Assembly: GCA_014084085.1 (NCBI GenBank)
Contig: NPFB01000009.1
Location: 161,337 to 225,336 of the forward strand
From: Hondaea fermentalgiana
Taxonomy: Eukaryota; Sar; Bigyra; Thraustochytrida; Thraustochytriidae
Direction: 5' to 3'
Length of the DNA: 64,000 nucleotides
Shown here: positions 21,988 through 33,089 of the stretch, piece by piece
Numbering within the stretch: the stretch's first letter is position 1
Layout: the number at the start of each line of letters is the position of its first letter
Notes under the pieces: model-generated
What the model was told of the DNA's origin: nothing
Databases searched by the model: none
The model's input: the letters and a program-made list of their open reading frames with translations, nothing else
Made by a program: the position numbers and the translations under genes

Positions 21988-23255
21988 TTTTAATCGACGA
22001 TGCCCGTCACGATGAGCTTGCCATCTCCTTGACACCAGGTGGTAAGCTGCTGTAGCATTCACGCGCAGCGCACGTTAAGCGCACACTAAGATGCGAATCT
22101 GCATCTAGGCCAAGGTGTACCCACTAAATTGATGCAGCCTTGAAGAAGGCTCAGCGCATCGGCCCTTTACTTAGTATTGCCGCCTTGACGAGGGCTCTGC
22201 GCAGTACTGAACGATGCCGCCTTGACGGAGGCCCAGCGCATCATTCCACAAACTAAATGCCACTCGACAAAAGCCCGCGCAATTTATTACACCATGCTAT
22301 TCACAGCATGAAACATAGTCTAAGCTGCACGAAGCACGCTAATGCTGCACGAAGCACGCTAATGCGGATTCGTTCGCCAGCAGACCTAAATTACCCGAAG
22401 CCCTCGAACCCAGAACAAGGTTCCGAGATAACTGCATCGTAGGTTAGCAATTTGCAAGCGGGCTCTTCCTAACCGTTCGACTCCCTTGCATCCTTGGCAA
22501 AGAACTACAGTCCCCGTGTAGCAGCAAGAGACTCCAAACTTCTTCCTCCCCATCGCGGTACGCGCGGAGGGGAGATTTCTTTTACGTTTACACGAATCAT
22601 CTTTATTGTTCTTTCTTTCAAACAGACTTTGCGTCAATAATCCTTCCAGACATACTTTAGCAGGTTTGGTTATGTGTATTGTGATTGGAAAAGGCGGTGC
22701 TCGTTGCAGATCAGCTCGTTATCACTTTTACCCAAGTATGCGCTACGATGCTGCCTGGATTGCAAGGGAGTCAAACGGTTAGAAAGAGCCCGCTTGCAAA
22801 TAACATCCCGACGACGTAGTCGCCCTCGGAACCTTGTTCGGCTTCGAGTGATTTTAGGTTTGCTAGCGAACGAACTCGCGTGGGCGTGGCTTCGTGCAGC
22901 TTATGGCGATAATCTACGCTGCGAATAGCATGGTGAATAAGGACTGTTCAGGCTCTTGTAAGGCGGCATAGAAGGTGGTGAAATAATGCGCTGGGCCTTC
23001 GTCAAAGCGGCAGTATTCAGTATGCGCTGGGTCTCAGTCAAGACGGCATTGCTCACTGAAGGAATGACACGCTGGGCCTCGTTAAGCCGGCATCATCTCA
23101 GTGGGTGCGATTTGGCTCGCACGCGTGTTGCGTTAGGATTCGCATAGATCTTTGGGTGAGTATACTTTTACGCTGTGCGTGGATGCTGCAGCAGTTTACT
23201 ATCTGATGCTAATGTGATGGCAAGCTCATCGTGACGGGCATCACGTCGTTTAAAC
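21988..23255. mobile_element. Foldback-type element: two ~505-bp inverted arms around a ~260-bp loop
   Basis: The arm at 21,988-22,497 is repeated in reverse complement at about 22,750-23,255. Matching landmarks include GATGCCCGTCACGATGAGCT (near 21,999) against its complement near 23,225-23,243, a triplicated ~38-bp CGCCTTGACG...GCCCAGCGCAT unit in each arm (about 22,135-22,240 and 22,982-23,095), the GCTGCACGAAGC... segment, and TTGCAAGCGGGCTCTT...CGACTCCCTTGCA near the inner ends. Divergence between arms is substantial, so it is old. It encodes no protein. A foldback or non-autonomous DNA transposon is inferred; target-site duplications were not established. Confidence 0.75.
22324..22363. 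repeat. 20-bp direct tandem duplication inside the left arm
   Basis: GCTGCACGAAGCACGCTAAT occurs twice in tandem without mismatch. The opposite arm carries a single diverged copy (near 22,890-22,925), so this duplication arose after the arms formed. Confidence 0.85.
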
Positions 23256-23482
23256 CCGAAGAAGATTCCGAGGCGACCACGCCGTCGGGTAGCCATTTGC
23301 AAGCGGGCTCTTCCAAATCGTTCGACTCCCTTGCAACCTAGGCAAATAATATCGTCTCCGAGCAGCCACGAGAGACTCCAAGCATTTTCCTCCCCATCGC
23401 GCTACTCGCGCGGAGGGGGGATTTCTTTCACGTTTATACGAATCATCTATGCCAATCTTTTCCCAAATAGACTTTGCGTCAT
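23256..23482. repeat. Third, directly oriented copy of the foldback inner segment
   Basis: This ~227-bp stretch repeats about 22,386-22,636 in the same orientation, from CCCGAAG...TTCCGAG through TTTGCAAGCGGGCTCTTCC, GTTCGACTCCCTTGCA, CTTCCTCCCCATCGCG-like sequence, the GCGCGGAGGGG block and AGACTTTGCGTCA. It directly abuts the right arm, giving the overall order A-B-C-B'-A'-B-C. Confidence 0.8.
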
Positions 23483-23796
23483 TTAGATCATCACGATGGC
23501 TTGCCTGAATCACACAACGAACCCTTGTTTCAATTCCCGCAAAGACTTGTTACGAAATTATGAAGATGCTCAAGACAATTTCGTTCTCGGACTATCGCAA
23601 CGCCTTACCTTTTCTCTGAGTCAGTACGTACAAGCTCTTGCTTAGATGACTCATCGCGAGAAAAGGATCCTTGAGCAACGCGGCCAAGCAAAGATTTCAA
23701 ATACTATGTTCAACAATCGATTGACCGCAAGATCCGAGTGGAAGACAAGAAGAGAAAACAAGAACAAAAGTGGGGAATAGTAGGGTGTTTGTGGGT

Positions 23797-25046
23797 TTAC
23801 TTGCGCATGCGGGCAACATGGGCAGCCTTCTTCGCCTTGGCAGCCTTCTCCTCGATGATGCTGAGCTTGATACCCTTGCCCTTGGGGAGCTTGATGGCCG
23901 ACTGGTTCTCGTTGCCAATGACAAAGGAGGCGCTGAGGCGAGTGGCAAAGAGGTTGCCACGGGAATCCTTGACGTAGATGATGTCAAAGGAACCCTGGTG
24001 GACCTCGCGCGACTGGAGGACACCGACGCGACCAGCGTTCTTGCCGCGGACGATGAGGACGAGCTGGCCGATCTCGTACTTGTAGATCTCCAGGATCTTG
24101 TTGGTCTCGAGGTCAAGCTTGATGGTGTCGTTCACCTTGATGAGCGGGTCCGGGTAGCGGATGGTGCGGCCATCGTGGGTGGTGATCATGGGCACCTTCT
24201 TGGGGCCGACACGGACGGCGGTGACCTTGCAGAGCTTCCACTTGGCCTCGGCCTTGTCAATGGGGGTCAGGGTGAAGCGGCCCTTGGTGTCGTAGAGAAG
24301 GCGGAAGTCCTCCTTGGTCTTCTCGATGGAGACAACGTCCATGAGACCGGTGGGGAAGCGCGGGTCGGTGCGGACCTTGCCGTCGACCTTGATCAGGCGG
24401 CGCATACAGATTGACAGAGCCTCCTTGGCGGTAAGCGCGTACTTGAGGCGCTGGCGCAGGATGAGAATAACCGGGAGCGAGTCCTGGAGGGCGTGGGGGC
24501 CGGCGCTGGAGCGGGGCGCCCAGATGCCGCCCAGCTTGTCCATCATCCAGTGGTTGGGGGCATTGAGCCGCTTGAGGTGCTTCTTGGGACCGCGAGCCTG
24601 GTACATCATCGCAAATGCATCAATCAGTTGATCAATCAATCGATCAGCAGCAGCACATCGTTGTTAGTCTCCTCGTTCGCGAATTTCCTCCCAGCCTCTC
24701 TTTTTAACCTGACCTTGGCCTCGGGGCCGGAGGCGAGAAAGAAAAACGCGGCGCTCGAGCTTCGGCCGGACCCGCCTTGGCGATTCGAGCGTCCACCACG
24801 CCTCGTCTCCTTTCGTTTCGCAGCTCCCCGCTCGCCCGCGCGTCTCTCCAGGCGCGTCTCGTCCACCGCCCGCCCGCCCGCCAGCCAGCCAGCCCGGCGG
24901 CCATCATCCTCATCATCCTCATCCTCCATCTCCCGCCTCGCCTCGCCGCGGCCTCTCCGGCCTTCGACGCCGCGCGCGCGGAGGCCTCCTCCTCCTCCTC
25001 CCGCGCCGCCCGCCCGCGCGCCCGCGCGCCCGCGCGCACGTACCAT
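23797..25046 (-). CDS. 40S ribosomal protein S4 (eS4), two exons with the intron directly after the ATG
   Basis: Exon 1 is only the ATG at 25046-25044 in ACCATG|GTACGT. Exon 2 is 24597-23797, entered by CAG|GCTCGCGGTCCC. The intron (24598-25043, 446 nt) has ACTGATT as a likely branch site. The spliced product is 267 residues and starts [25 protein letters not shown], in register with eS4 from other eukaryotes; the usual length is about 263. Conserved stretches include an S4-type RNA-binding part (about 42-105), [27 protein letters not shown], the KOW-like [21 protein letters not shown] and the basic C-terminus. It is a component of the small subunit body. Reading exon 2 alone would give a false [14 protein letters not shown] leader. 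Codon bias is strong. Confidence 0.96.
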
Positions 25047-25268
25047 GGTGCTAGCTGGTGCTGCTGCCGCTGCTGCTGCTGGCCTGTCGTCTTCTCCGTC
25101 TGCTTCTGCCTCCCGCGCCCTGCCTGCTTGCCCGCGGTGCTCCTGCTCGCCCCTCGTTCCCTCCCTGCTCCCTGCTTTGCCCCCTTGCCCGGCCCCTTCT
25201 TCTCTCTCTCCCGCCTGCTGCCTGCCTATCCAGCCGCCACCCGCCCCCGAACCCAGGGGTCCCCCGCG

Positions 25269-25283
25269 TACCCTAACCCTAGC
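25269..25283. promoter_or_regulatory. Telo-box-like CCCTAACCCTAG motif upstream of RPS4
   Basis: TACCCTAACCCTAGC sits about 225 bp upstream of the RPS4 ATG. Telo boxes (AAACCCTA type) are known promoter elements of plant ribosomal protein genes; a similar role here is inferred only from position and sequence. Confidence 0.4.
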
Positions 25284-25346
25284 TCGCCGGGCGGCGATGG
25301 GGAGAGGGGCAGGCGGGAACGGGGAGAACGCCGAGGGAGGGAACGG

Positions 25347-25599
25347 GGGCGGGCGCAACGCAGAATCGTGGGCGCAACGCGGAATAGGTGGCGCAACGCA
25401 GAATAGGTGGCGCAACGCAGAATAGTTGGCGCAACGCTGAATAGGTGGCGCAACGCAGAATAGGAGGCGCAACGCAGAACGGTGGGCGCAACGCAGAAGA
25501 GGTGGCGCAACGCAGATTGGGTGGGCGCAACGCAGATTGGTGGGTGCAACGCAGAATAGGTGGCGCAACGCAGAATAGGTGGGCGCAACGCAGAACGGT
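25347..25599. repeat. 13-copy minisatellite, 19-20-bp unit (GGTGGCGCAACGCAGAATA)
   Basis: Thirteen tandem units of GGYGCAACGCAGAATAGGTG type, with 19-20 bp period, lie 300-555 bp upstream of the RPS4 ATG. Units differ at a few positions (AATA, ATTG, ACGG variants), so the array is not freshly expanded. Long open frames through it on the minus strand are artefacts of the repeat. Confidence 0.92.
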
Positions 25600-26374
25600 A
25601 AGGACAAGGCTGGCTGGCGCGCGAGTGGGCGCTGGGGCCGTTGTGGAAGGAAGCACACTGCACTGGAGCGCGCGTGGAGGCCGGCCGGTACTTTGGTCAC
25701 GAGAGGGGGCGAGGGTGAGGAAATGGTCGTTAGGTTGACGAGCATTGCGTGGGTAGGAAAAGGGAGAGCGCGAGAGAGTGAGCAGGTCCGCTGAGGAAAG
25801 AAACGAAATGTTTGTCGTTGCGATGATGGGTGCTAAAAAAAATGAACGCGACGAGAAACGAAACTTTACGCAAAGAAAAATCGAAAAAGAAAACAGAAAG
25901 CCTTCGTTTGCGATGTCGACACTGGTGGGGCGCGAACCTTTAATTATTGAAATCATTACTTTTCTTTTGAGATCGCAAAATCGACTGCGACGTGAAAGAA
26001 ATCACTCGCGTGCAAAAAAACAAAGAACAAAACTGTTACTATCTCCTTTCCTGGTTGAAACTCTTTCTTCGTTAATCTTTTTCTCTCTGGTGGACATCGC
26101 CAAAACTGCTAGCCAAATATACGGTCCCAACCCTCTTTTTTCCTTCGAGTGACGAGTCGAAGATCCGTTCGAAAAGAGAAATTACGCGGCGGAGTGATTG
26201 ATGTGACCTCGTTGGGACAAAGCAATTCTTTTTTATCGTTTTTTATTTATTTATAAAAGCAAAGCTCGTCACGATTACACTTCGCGTCGGGTCACACAGC
26301 CGAGGAGCGAGCCAGCCAGCCAGGCAGCCCCGACATGTGCTTATCCCAAGTCTGAGCTAGAGCAAGAGTGTCCC

Positions 26375-27247
26375 TCAAAAATTGTCCTTTTGCTTTCGCA
26401 GTTCCGAAAACCGTTCAAGAGTCTCTGCGCGGAGAAACGGATTAAATCGGAGCTCTTGACCAAGCGTGGTGGGGACAGTGGGCTCCTTCGCGGCGACCTG
26501 TGCCTTGAGGAACTCGGCGTGGGCTGCCAAGTCGGCATTGTTGGGGTCAGCCCACACGGCAAAGGCAGCGTTACTCAAAGCGTACTCGTGCGCGGCAAAA
26601 ATGAGCGTCTCGTGGGGCAGTTCCTTGATGCGATTGAGCGCTTCGTAAGAGTCCTCAAAGGTACCCTCGAAGACGCGGCCGCACCCAAGTGGAAAGATCG
26701 AATCGCCAGGAAAGAGAACCTTGGATCGCGTAAAGTAGTACGCAATGTGTCCGAGAGTGTGGCCGCTGACATTGATGACGCGGACAGTCTCGCCGGCGAG
26801 CTCAATTTCGTCGCCGGGCTTGACAGTATCAGTGAGTTTGGGAATGTGGTTCGTTTCCTCTTCCGGGCCGTAGATTCGAAGGCCAGATCCAAAGTATTTG
26901 GCTGCATCCTCGTGGCCCGCAACGTGGTCATGATGGCCATGCGTGGTGAGGAGGACATCGAGTTTGCTTCCGTGCAGAGCTTCGAGCAAAGGAGCCCATT
27001 CGGGAGTGTCTACTGCGAGAGTTTCGCCGGTGTCACCACCGCCGTTTCCGCCGCCGCGCACGACAAAGCCGTAATTGTCTTGACGCGCTCCAAAGGTGGC
27101 GACTTCGAGTCCCGTTTCGTCAACGCGCGTGGTCCGCGTGGAGACCCAGGACGGGAGCACCTCTTGCTGAATGCTGTGCATGTTGCGGCGCAGACGTGCG
27201 CGTTGCGCGCAAAGGCCGCGGGAGCGCATCGTCCTTGCTGCGTGCAT
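26375..27247 (-). CDS. Hydroxyacylglutathione hydrolase (glyoxalase II), probably mitochondrial
   Basis: This 290-residue metallo-beta-lactamase-fold hydrolase splits S-D-lactoylglutathione into D-lactate and glutathione, the second step of methylglyoxal detoxification. The metal motif THGHHDH supplies His103, His105, Asp107 and His108; His163 (SGHTLGH), Asp182 (FPGDSIF) and His220 (AAHEY) complete the dinuclear site. The C-terminal family segment LRFNPFLRAE is present. ATG at 27247 gives an Arg-rich, acid-free leader suited to mitochondrial import. The frame stays open upstream to 27592 with other Met codons, but that stretch has no family similarity that I can see. It is in tandem with RPS4. 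Confidence 0.92.
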   Translation of the reverse strand: MHAARTMRSRGLCAQRARLRRNMHSIQQEVLPSWVSTRTTRVDETGLEVATFGARQDNYGFVVRGGGNGGGDTGETLAVDTPEWAPLLEALHGSKLDVLLTTHGHHDHVAGHEDAAKYFGSGLRIYGPEEETNHIPKLTDTVKPGDEIELAGETVRVINVSGHTLGHIAYYFTRSKVLFPGDSIFPLGCGRVFEGTFEDSYEALNRIKELPHETLIFAAHEYALSNAAFAVWADPNNADLAAHAEFLKAQVAAKEPTVPTTLGQELRFNPFLRAETLERFSELRKQKDNF

Positions 27248-30200
27248 CTTGAGCGTCGACTTGTGGTCGAGTGTCTGGGCTTGCCGGTCTGCCTCGTCGC
27301 TGTGAAGCAAACAAACTTCTTTCTTGCCAACCAAGTCGGCGAAGGAAAGATAGGCCTTCAGACACAAGGAAAAAAGAAGGGCCCTCTCAGCCTCGCAATC
27401 ACAGTCAGTCAATGCCTCGTTTCCATTGCGATTGCTTGCCATCCGCGGCGTGCGCAACGCGTTTTCCATTGATTTCCTGCGCAACGCATTTCTTATGAAG
27501 AAATGGGGACACCTTCTCGTCGTCCCGGCGTCCTCATCATCTGTTGGGACAGGGAGCGAGGAAGAATTCGCTGGCTTGAGGAGCCAAAGCAATGCTTAAA
27601 ATCAAGAGAACAATGATGAAAGACAATCTTGCAACAATCATCGAGTAGTGTACTATATGCTTCCGGGGCCAGCAAAGGCTGGTGAAGCCCTTGTGAAGAA
27701 AAGGGTTGCGTCCAAGTGTTCAAACTTGAAAAAGATGTTGCAGAGCGACAACCTTCTAGCTGAGTCGTGCCTTCGTTAGTGGTCACTGCTGTCCATGCCA
27801 CAGCCACTGCCATACGTGGATATGGTTCTCGAGGATCAGACCGTCGGAATGGAGAAGAGAAACCGCGCTCTTTTTTTTTTTGGAGGGTGGCCTTCTTTCT
27901 GCAGACGGTCCCAGGGGGAAAGTGGCCAGCCTAAAATCGCCGCAGTTCCAAACCGAGGCCTCAAGAACCTTCTCGCGTGCCCTGTCCCGCTTTCAAGGGC
28001 ATCTTGTTCGATCAGGGTGCGATTTCCCGGCCGCAAAGTGATTTCGAAGCCTGGTTGAGTCGTCGCGGTCGCCCATGCCAACTGCGTCGTCGTTCGTTGA
28101 GGCAAACACTGTTGCGCCGTGCAGATGCATACCATCCAGCAGTTGCCTCTTTTGTTGGCCTTGTTCCTTTCAACAAGGCCAGTTTGGGTCCATCACAGCT
28201 TCGCTCGACGGCTGCCTGGCCGACCGGCGGTTACCTTCGACATGGGAAGCTTTTCGAACAAAAGCAGAAAGAAAAAAAAAAACGGAATGAAAGCAACTGC
28301 ACGTGCCGCGTTTGTGAGGAGATCCGCTTGTGATCATCGGTCCAGTCGAAGCTTCTGCTACTCATGGCTGGCTTTGAAGGAGCGAAAGTAAAAAAACTGC
28401 AATTTTTTTTCTTTGGGCTGTCCTCGAGTCGAGAGACGTCGCCTCTTGCGGCTTCCCGGGGCGATTGCGCTGCGCTCGAGAGGAGGGAGACAAAGACATG
28501 CTCAGACGTTGTAGATCTTTGTGTCGGCGGCGTGATCGCGTAGCTTCTCAAAGGACCCGTATGGACTTGCAGGTCGGTTGGCTTGCGAATGAAGGCCACC
28601 GCGCCCAAGAAGAATTTTTTTTCTTTCGAAAGTTTGTGATAAAAGAAGGGGGCCCCATTTTTTGTTAAGATGCCCTGACTTCTTTCTCACCGGTCTCCTG
28701 GGCCTTCTCGTCTGGTAGAAGACATCTTGCGCGCCTGGTCCTTCTCCAGCCTGCGATCCCGATCCCTTCTTGACAATTCCTTCGCTGGCAGCCGCAGGTT
28801 TCGCGCGAAACGGCGCTTCGATCGCTGCATCGGCCAGCTCGACGACGTCTCTATCCCAATTCGCGGTCGCTCGAGCTGCGCAGAGCCGAGGCCAACGCTC
28901 GCCGTGCGGAAATGGCACTCGCAATCGGCATCGGCATCCAGGTGAGACCGCTGCGGAAAAGGAAAAGAAGGGAAAAGAAAGTTTTCAATTCTTCCTTCCT
29001 TCTTTCCTTCCTTCCTTCCTGACCGCTGTCCCCCGGAAAGAAGAAGTTTGAGCTTTTTACTTTTTCTTTTCTTTCTTTCTTTCTTTTCTTTCTTTCGTTT
29101 CGTTCTCGGTAGAACGCGCAGCTGCAAGCCCTGATCATGGATGGACGGATGGATGGTGGATGTGGATGGGCGGTTCCTCTCTAGTACCTACTCCCGCTTT
29201 CCGGATTCACGCAGCTGCAGCTGCAGCCAGCGCAGAGGAGCGTCTCGCCCGCCGCCTTGCGTCGCCTTGCGTCGCGCCGCGTCACACGGCACGGGCCCCC
29301 GGCGTCCAGCCTTCGCCATCGGCCTGCAAGTCCAAGATAAACGTGACCATACAGACAGCCAGACGTATCGTAGTAAGATACACCACATTTGCGTGGTGGG
29401 CGCGAACGCAAACTCAAGTATAGTACTATCTATACTGCAGCATGCTCGTACAGCGCACGCCTGCCTTCGCTAGTGGGCCTTGGCGGCGGCAACAGCGCCA
29501 GCGCACTGGCGCAAACGCAGCGCCGGCCGGGCCGCGTGGAGCCGCGCCACGCAACCCGAACCAACTCGCGCCACATGCCAAGCAAGCAAGCAAGCAAGCA
29601 AGCAAGCTAGCAAGCACTCGAGTCGAATCACCTCCCCGCCTCGCCGCGCCTCGCGCTGCTTCGCGGCCGAACTCGGCGCCAAGATTTCTCCCCTCCCCGC
29701 CCTCGTAGCCGTGGCTCGGGCCGCAGCTGCAGCCAGCAGCAGCTACAGCCAGCCAGCTGCAGCCAGCCAGCCGCCACCGGCCCACGCCGCGTACGCTGCT
29801 GCGCGTCGACGACCGGCGCGTCGATCCGGGCGCTCGAGGGATCCATCCATCCATCCATCCGGCCACCCATCCATCTATCCAGCCAGGCCGGCGGCGAGGG
29901 ATCGTAGCAAGGACGGGCCGCCCGCGAGGTGAAGCGACGAAGCGGCGCGCGTCCGCCCGCGAGGCGCGGATGGTCGCGCGCGCTCCGGGCGGGCGCAGTG
30001 CGGCGGCGGGCAGGCGAGGGAGGGAGGGCGGCCGTGGATGCGGTGCAGCTGCGCAAATCTTGCAGCGGCGGGAGCACCTGCGCGCGACTGTGGGTTGGAA
30101 AAAAAAGGAGGAAGGAGGGGGCCGGCTGAGAAAGGGAGAGAGAAAGAATGAATGAAAAGAGAAAAAGTTAGAATTTGAAAGAAAAGGAAAAAAGTTAGAC

Positions 30201-30296
30201 TTTGAAAAAAAAAAGAAAAAAGAAAAAGAAAGGGAATCTTGATCGAGAGACTCTACACGCTGATGCTGTATAGAGCATTCCGAGGCCGCCGACGAC

Positions 30297-30338
30297 CAAC
30301 CAACCAACCAACCAACCAACCAACCAACCAACCAACCA
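30297..30338. repeat. (CAAC)n tetranucleotide microsatellite
   Basis: About ten uninterrupted CCAA/CAAC units occur in the gene-poor stretch. Confidence 0.95.
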
Positions 30339-30796
30339 AGTTGAACTTGAAGGAGCACCTTTGTGCACGCTCGGCGGCTGCGAGCAAACCTGGGCTTGAC
30401 CTTCTGGCTGGCCGCTGCCGGCGCGATTCTCGCTTTCTTGCAAGCTGCTTTCACCGGCGCGAACGGGGCTGCAAGTGTCGCCTTGCTCCTGCGGCGTGCT
30501 GGCGGCACCCAGATCTCCCTCACCTTCTTCACCTCTTGCACTCGCCACGGTTCCTCCCAGTGACACCATACGCGCCACTATACACGCATACTGCACAGCC
30601 TGCGCCGCCAGCACCGTGAAGTTTCTCCCTCTCCAGCCCACCTGCGCAGCGCCGCGCGCCAAGCGCTGCATCCTCCCGCCGGTATCCCCATCTCTGTGTC
30701 GTGCAGCCTGCAGCTGCTGCTGGCTGCTGGCCGCTGTCGCTCGCATCGCACCTGCAGCTATCGCAACGCAGCAGCTGCACCGCTGCCGGCCGGCCA

Positions 30797-30833
30797 GTGG
30801 ATGGAATGGAATGGGATGGAATGGAATGGAATG
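30797..30833. repeat. (GGAAT)n pentanucleotide repeat
   Basis: Six to seven GGAAT units occur with two GGGAT variants. The period is five, as in the promoter arrays elsewhere in the window. Confidence 0.9.
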
Positions 30834-33061
30834 AAATCCGCAAGCCCTGTCATGTAGTATGTTCACGGCAGGCGTCTGCGCCGCTCTGTCTCCTCCCTTC
30901 GAGCTCCTTCCTTTTCGCCGTGCCTCGCTCTGCCTGCTCTTGTCTACTGTCCATCCTTTCGTGATCTTCGGGTCTGTATTCGCGCTGCAGGTGCTCTGCG
31001 CTTTGCTTTGGGTAGCCCCGCCGCCTTCCTGCTCCTCTGCCTGGACCGGCCGCGCCCTGCTGCTTCCGAATCTGCACTTGCACGAACGCGCTGCGCAGGA
31101 GCGTGTGCCCGCCCGCTTACGCTGCGACGCCTCGCGAGGCGTGCGATCTGTGCTGCTGCTGCTGCTGCTGCTCCCGCGAGGCCCGAGCTCGGCGTGATCG
31201 CCACGCGAGGCCGGCACGGAGCTTGGCTGGCAGCAGCAACGCAGCTGCAGCAGCCGGCTACAGTGCAGCAGCCGCTGCCGGCAGCGGCAGGCGCGGGGAT
31301 CAAAATGGCAAATGATACGGAGCCACTGCACTGCGCCGGTCTCAAGTGCGATCGAGGCGTGGCCATCGCACTTGAGCGTTCTTGAAAGCTCAGCCTCAGC
31401 AGCAGCGCAGGAGGGGCGTCTCGCAAGGCGCCCTGGACTTGCTCCGCGATCGCATCGGTCGATTGGGGCGAGGAGCTTTCGCGGCAGCCCGTGCAGAGGG
31501 TGATGTTTTGTCTACATTAGGGCGCGTGAGGATTGCTGGGCTTGCTGGCCAACCAACCAAATTCAACTGCAATCGTTGGAAGGAAGGAAGAAAGGAAGAA
31601 GGGAGACTGCAAGTCTGTGTGGCAGGGGAATGACATGAACCCGCCGCTTCTTTCAATGCCACCCATGACACTGGTGTGGAGGCCTGGGTGGAGTTTGTGG
31701 AGGGCTAGTTGCAGATGCACTGTTGTTGCACATAGTACAATTATTTTTATCTACTACAGTTTCTGCGCAGCGCCGGCACGGTGAAGTGGCTTCACTCAAC
31801 AAGATCCAAAAACGAGATCAGGAAATGATCTTTCAGCGACAAACAAAGCATACACGACATTCTCGACGAGACGAGCTAGGCCGTGGCGTCGGTCGGTCTT
31901 GCCAAAGGCCAAAAATGGCTCACAGTGCATCTTGCGGAACCTCTCGCTCGGAGGCAAATTTGCGAGCGAAGCGAGCAATGCAAAAGCGTCTGCGAGCAGC
32001 CCCAGGAGCACGTGACTACAAGCAAGGCATTCATGCGAGCGACCGGTCGTCGTGCGACAAGGTATAGGTTTTTTTTTTTTCTTCTCTTTTACAATAATTA
32101 GCCATTCTCTATCTATAAGCAGGCGCTTTATTTTGCCTTGAAAGGTGACATGTTCATGGTGTTGGGTCCGCAGCGCGCAATGTAGCCAAGTAATTGACAG
32201 AGGGATAAAGAAGATGCTGTATACGCCTCTTCTCGGTCTTGCGCCTTTGCTTCTCGGTACCTCACTCACTCAATCAATCAATCACTCACTCACCCACCCG
32301 GTCAGAGCCAATGACCTCATGAACGGCACGCCACACGGCAGAGCCCTGCCGATCTCGAACGGATAAATAGAGCCGTTGGCTGGGGCGGCGGGGTGGGGCA
32401 GGCTGGGGGGGGGGGGGGGTAAGGTCGGATAAACTGCGCCCGGAGAGAGCCAGAAGTCGGGTCGTGAACACGTGCGTCGCGCGGCCGCGAGTCGGCAAAC
32501 TCGCAGGTGCCCCGGCACAGTGCGCAGGTGCCGAGGCTGCCGGGACGTACGCGCTCAGTCTCCCCTACAAAAACCTCATGCGGGGCTCGCGCCGATTCAG
32601 TGCAGTTCACGCGACCTCGCCGCCACTGCGCGGTTCCAGGTCGCAGTGGAGTGCGTCTTCCGCGCAAGTCCCGGATATAGCCGATGGGAGCAGGACTGCG
32701 GGCAGTGACGTCGCAGAGGAGGACAGCCGGTGGCCATCAACCGCTTCGGCGCTTTGCGTCACATTCGCGTCGTCGGCGCTCCACCCCACAGTGCGCAGTG
32801 GCAGCAGCCGCGCAGATCCGGCGACTTTTCCGAGCCCACGCCGGAAACACTTTCTCCTGCCAGAACAAATTTTGAAAGACCGTAAGTAAGAAAAAGAAAA
32901 CAAAAAAACGACGAGAGAAATTTTTACTTTTTGCGGAAGAAAAACAGTTTCGCGATACCGGTGGTGGATGAGGAGACAAGAAGAAGATGGAATAAAAATG
33001 GCGCCTGCCTGCCACTGGCTGATCATGTCTCTCTGTAATCACATCTCCACTCGAGCACGAC

Positions 33062-33089
33062 ACGCACGCACGCACGCACGCACGCACGC
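33062..33089. repeat. (CACG)n tetranucleotide microsatellite
   Basis: Seven CACG/ACGC units are uninterrupted. Confidence 0.95.

Larger units (their letters stand above)
20584..23796. other. 3.2 kb spacer between convergent CK2 alpha and RPS4 genes
   Basis: No ORF in this stretch is convincing. Its GC content is clearly lower than that of the flanking genes. The right half (21,988-23,482) is a nested set of inverted and direct repeats, described separately. The left half (20,584-21,980) shows no structure I can name. Confidence 0.6.
25047..26374. promoter_or_regulatory. RPS4 upstream region and 3' flank of glyoxalase II
   Basis: The RPS4-proximal half is GC-rich and holds the telo-box-like motif and the 13-copy minisatellite. 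The distal half (about 25,780-26,340) is A/T-rich 3' flank of the glyoxalase II gene. No separate gene is seen. Confidence 0.5.

Noticed and set aside
24598..24639. N-terminal [14 protein letters not shown] of RPS4
   Set aside because: This is intron sequence; splicing at CAG|GCT to the upstream ATG gives the conserved MARGPKK start.
25347..25599. CRISPR-like array
   Set aside because: The units are contiguous without unique spacers, and the window is nuclear eukaryotic DNA; it is a minisatellite.
29426..30541. 371-codon minus-strand ORF
   Set aside because: Built from microsatellites (GWLVGWLVGW, DGWMDGW) and Arg/Ala-rich sequence; not natural protein composition.
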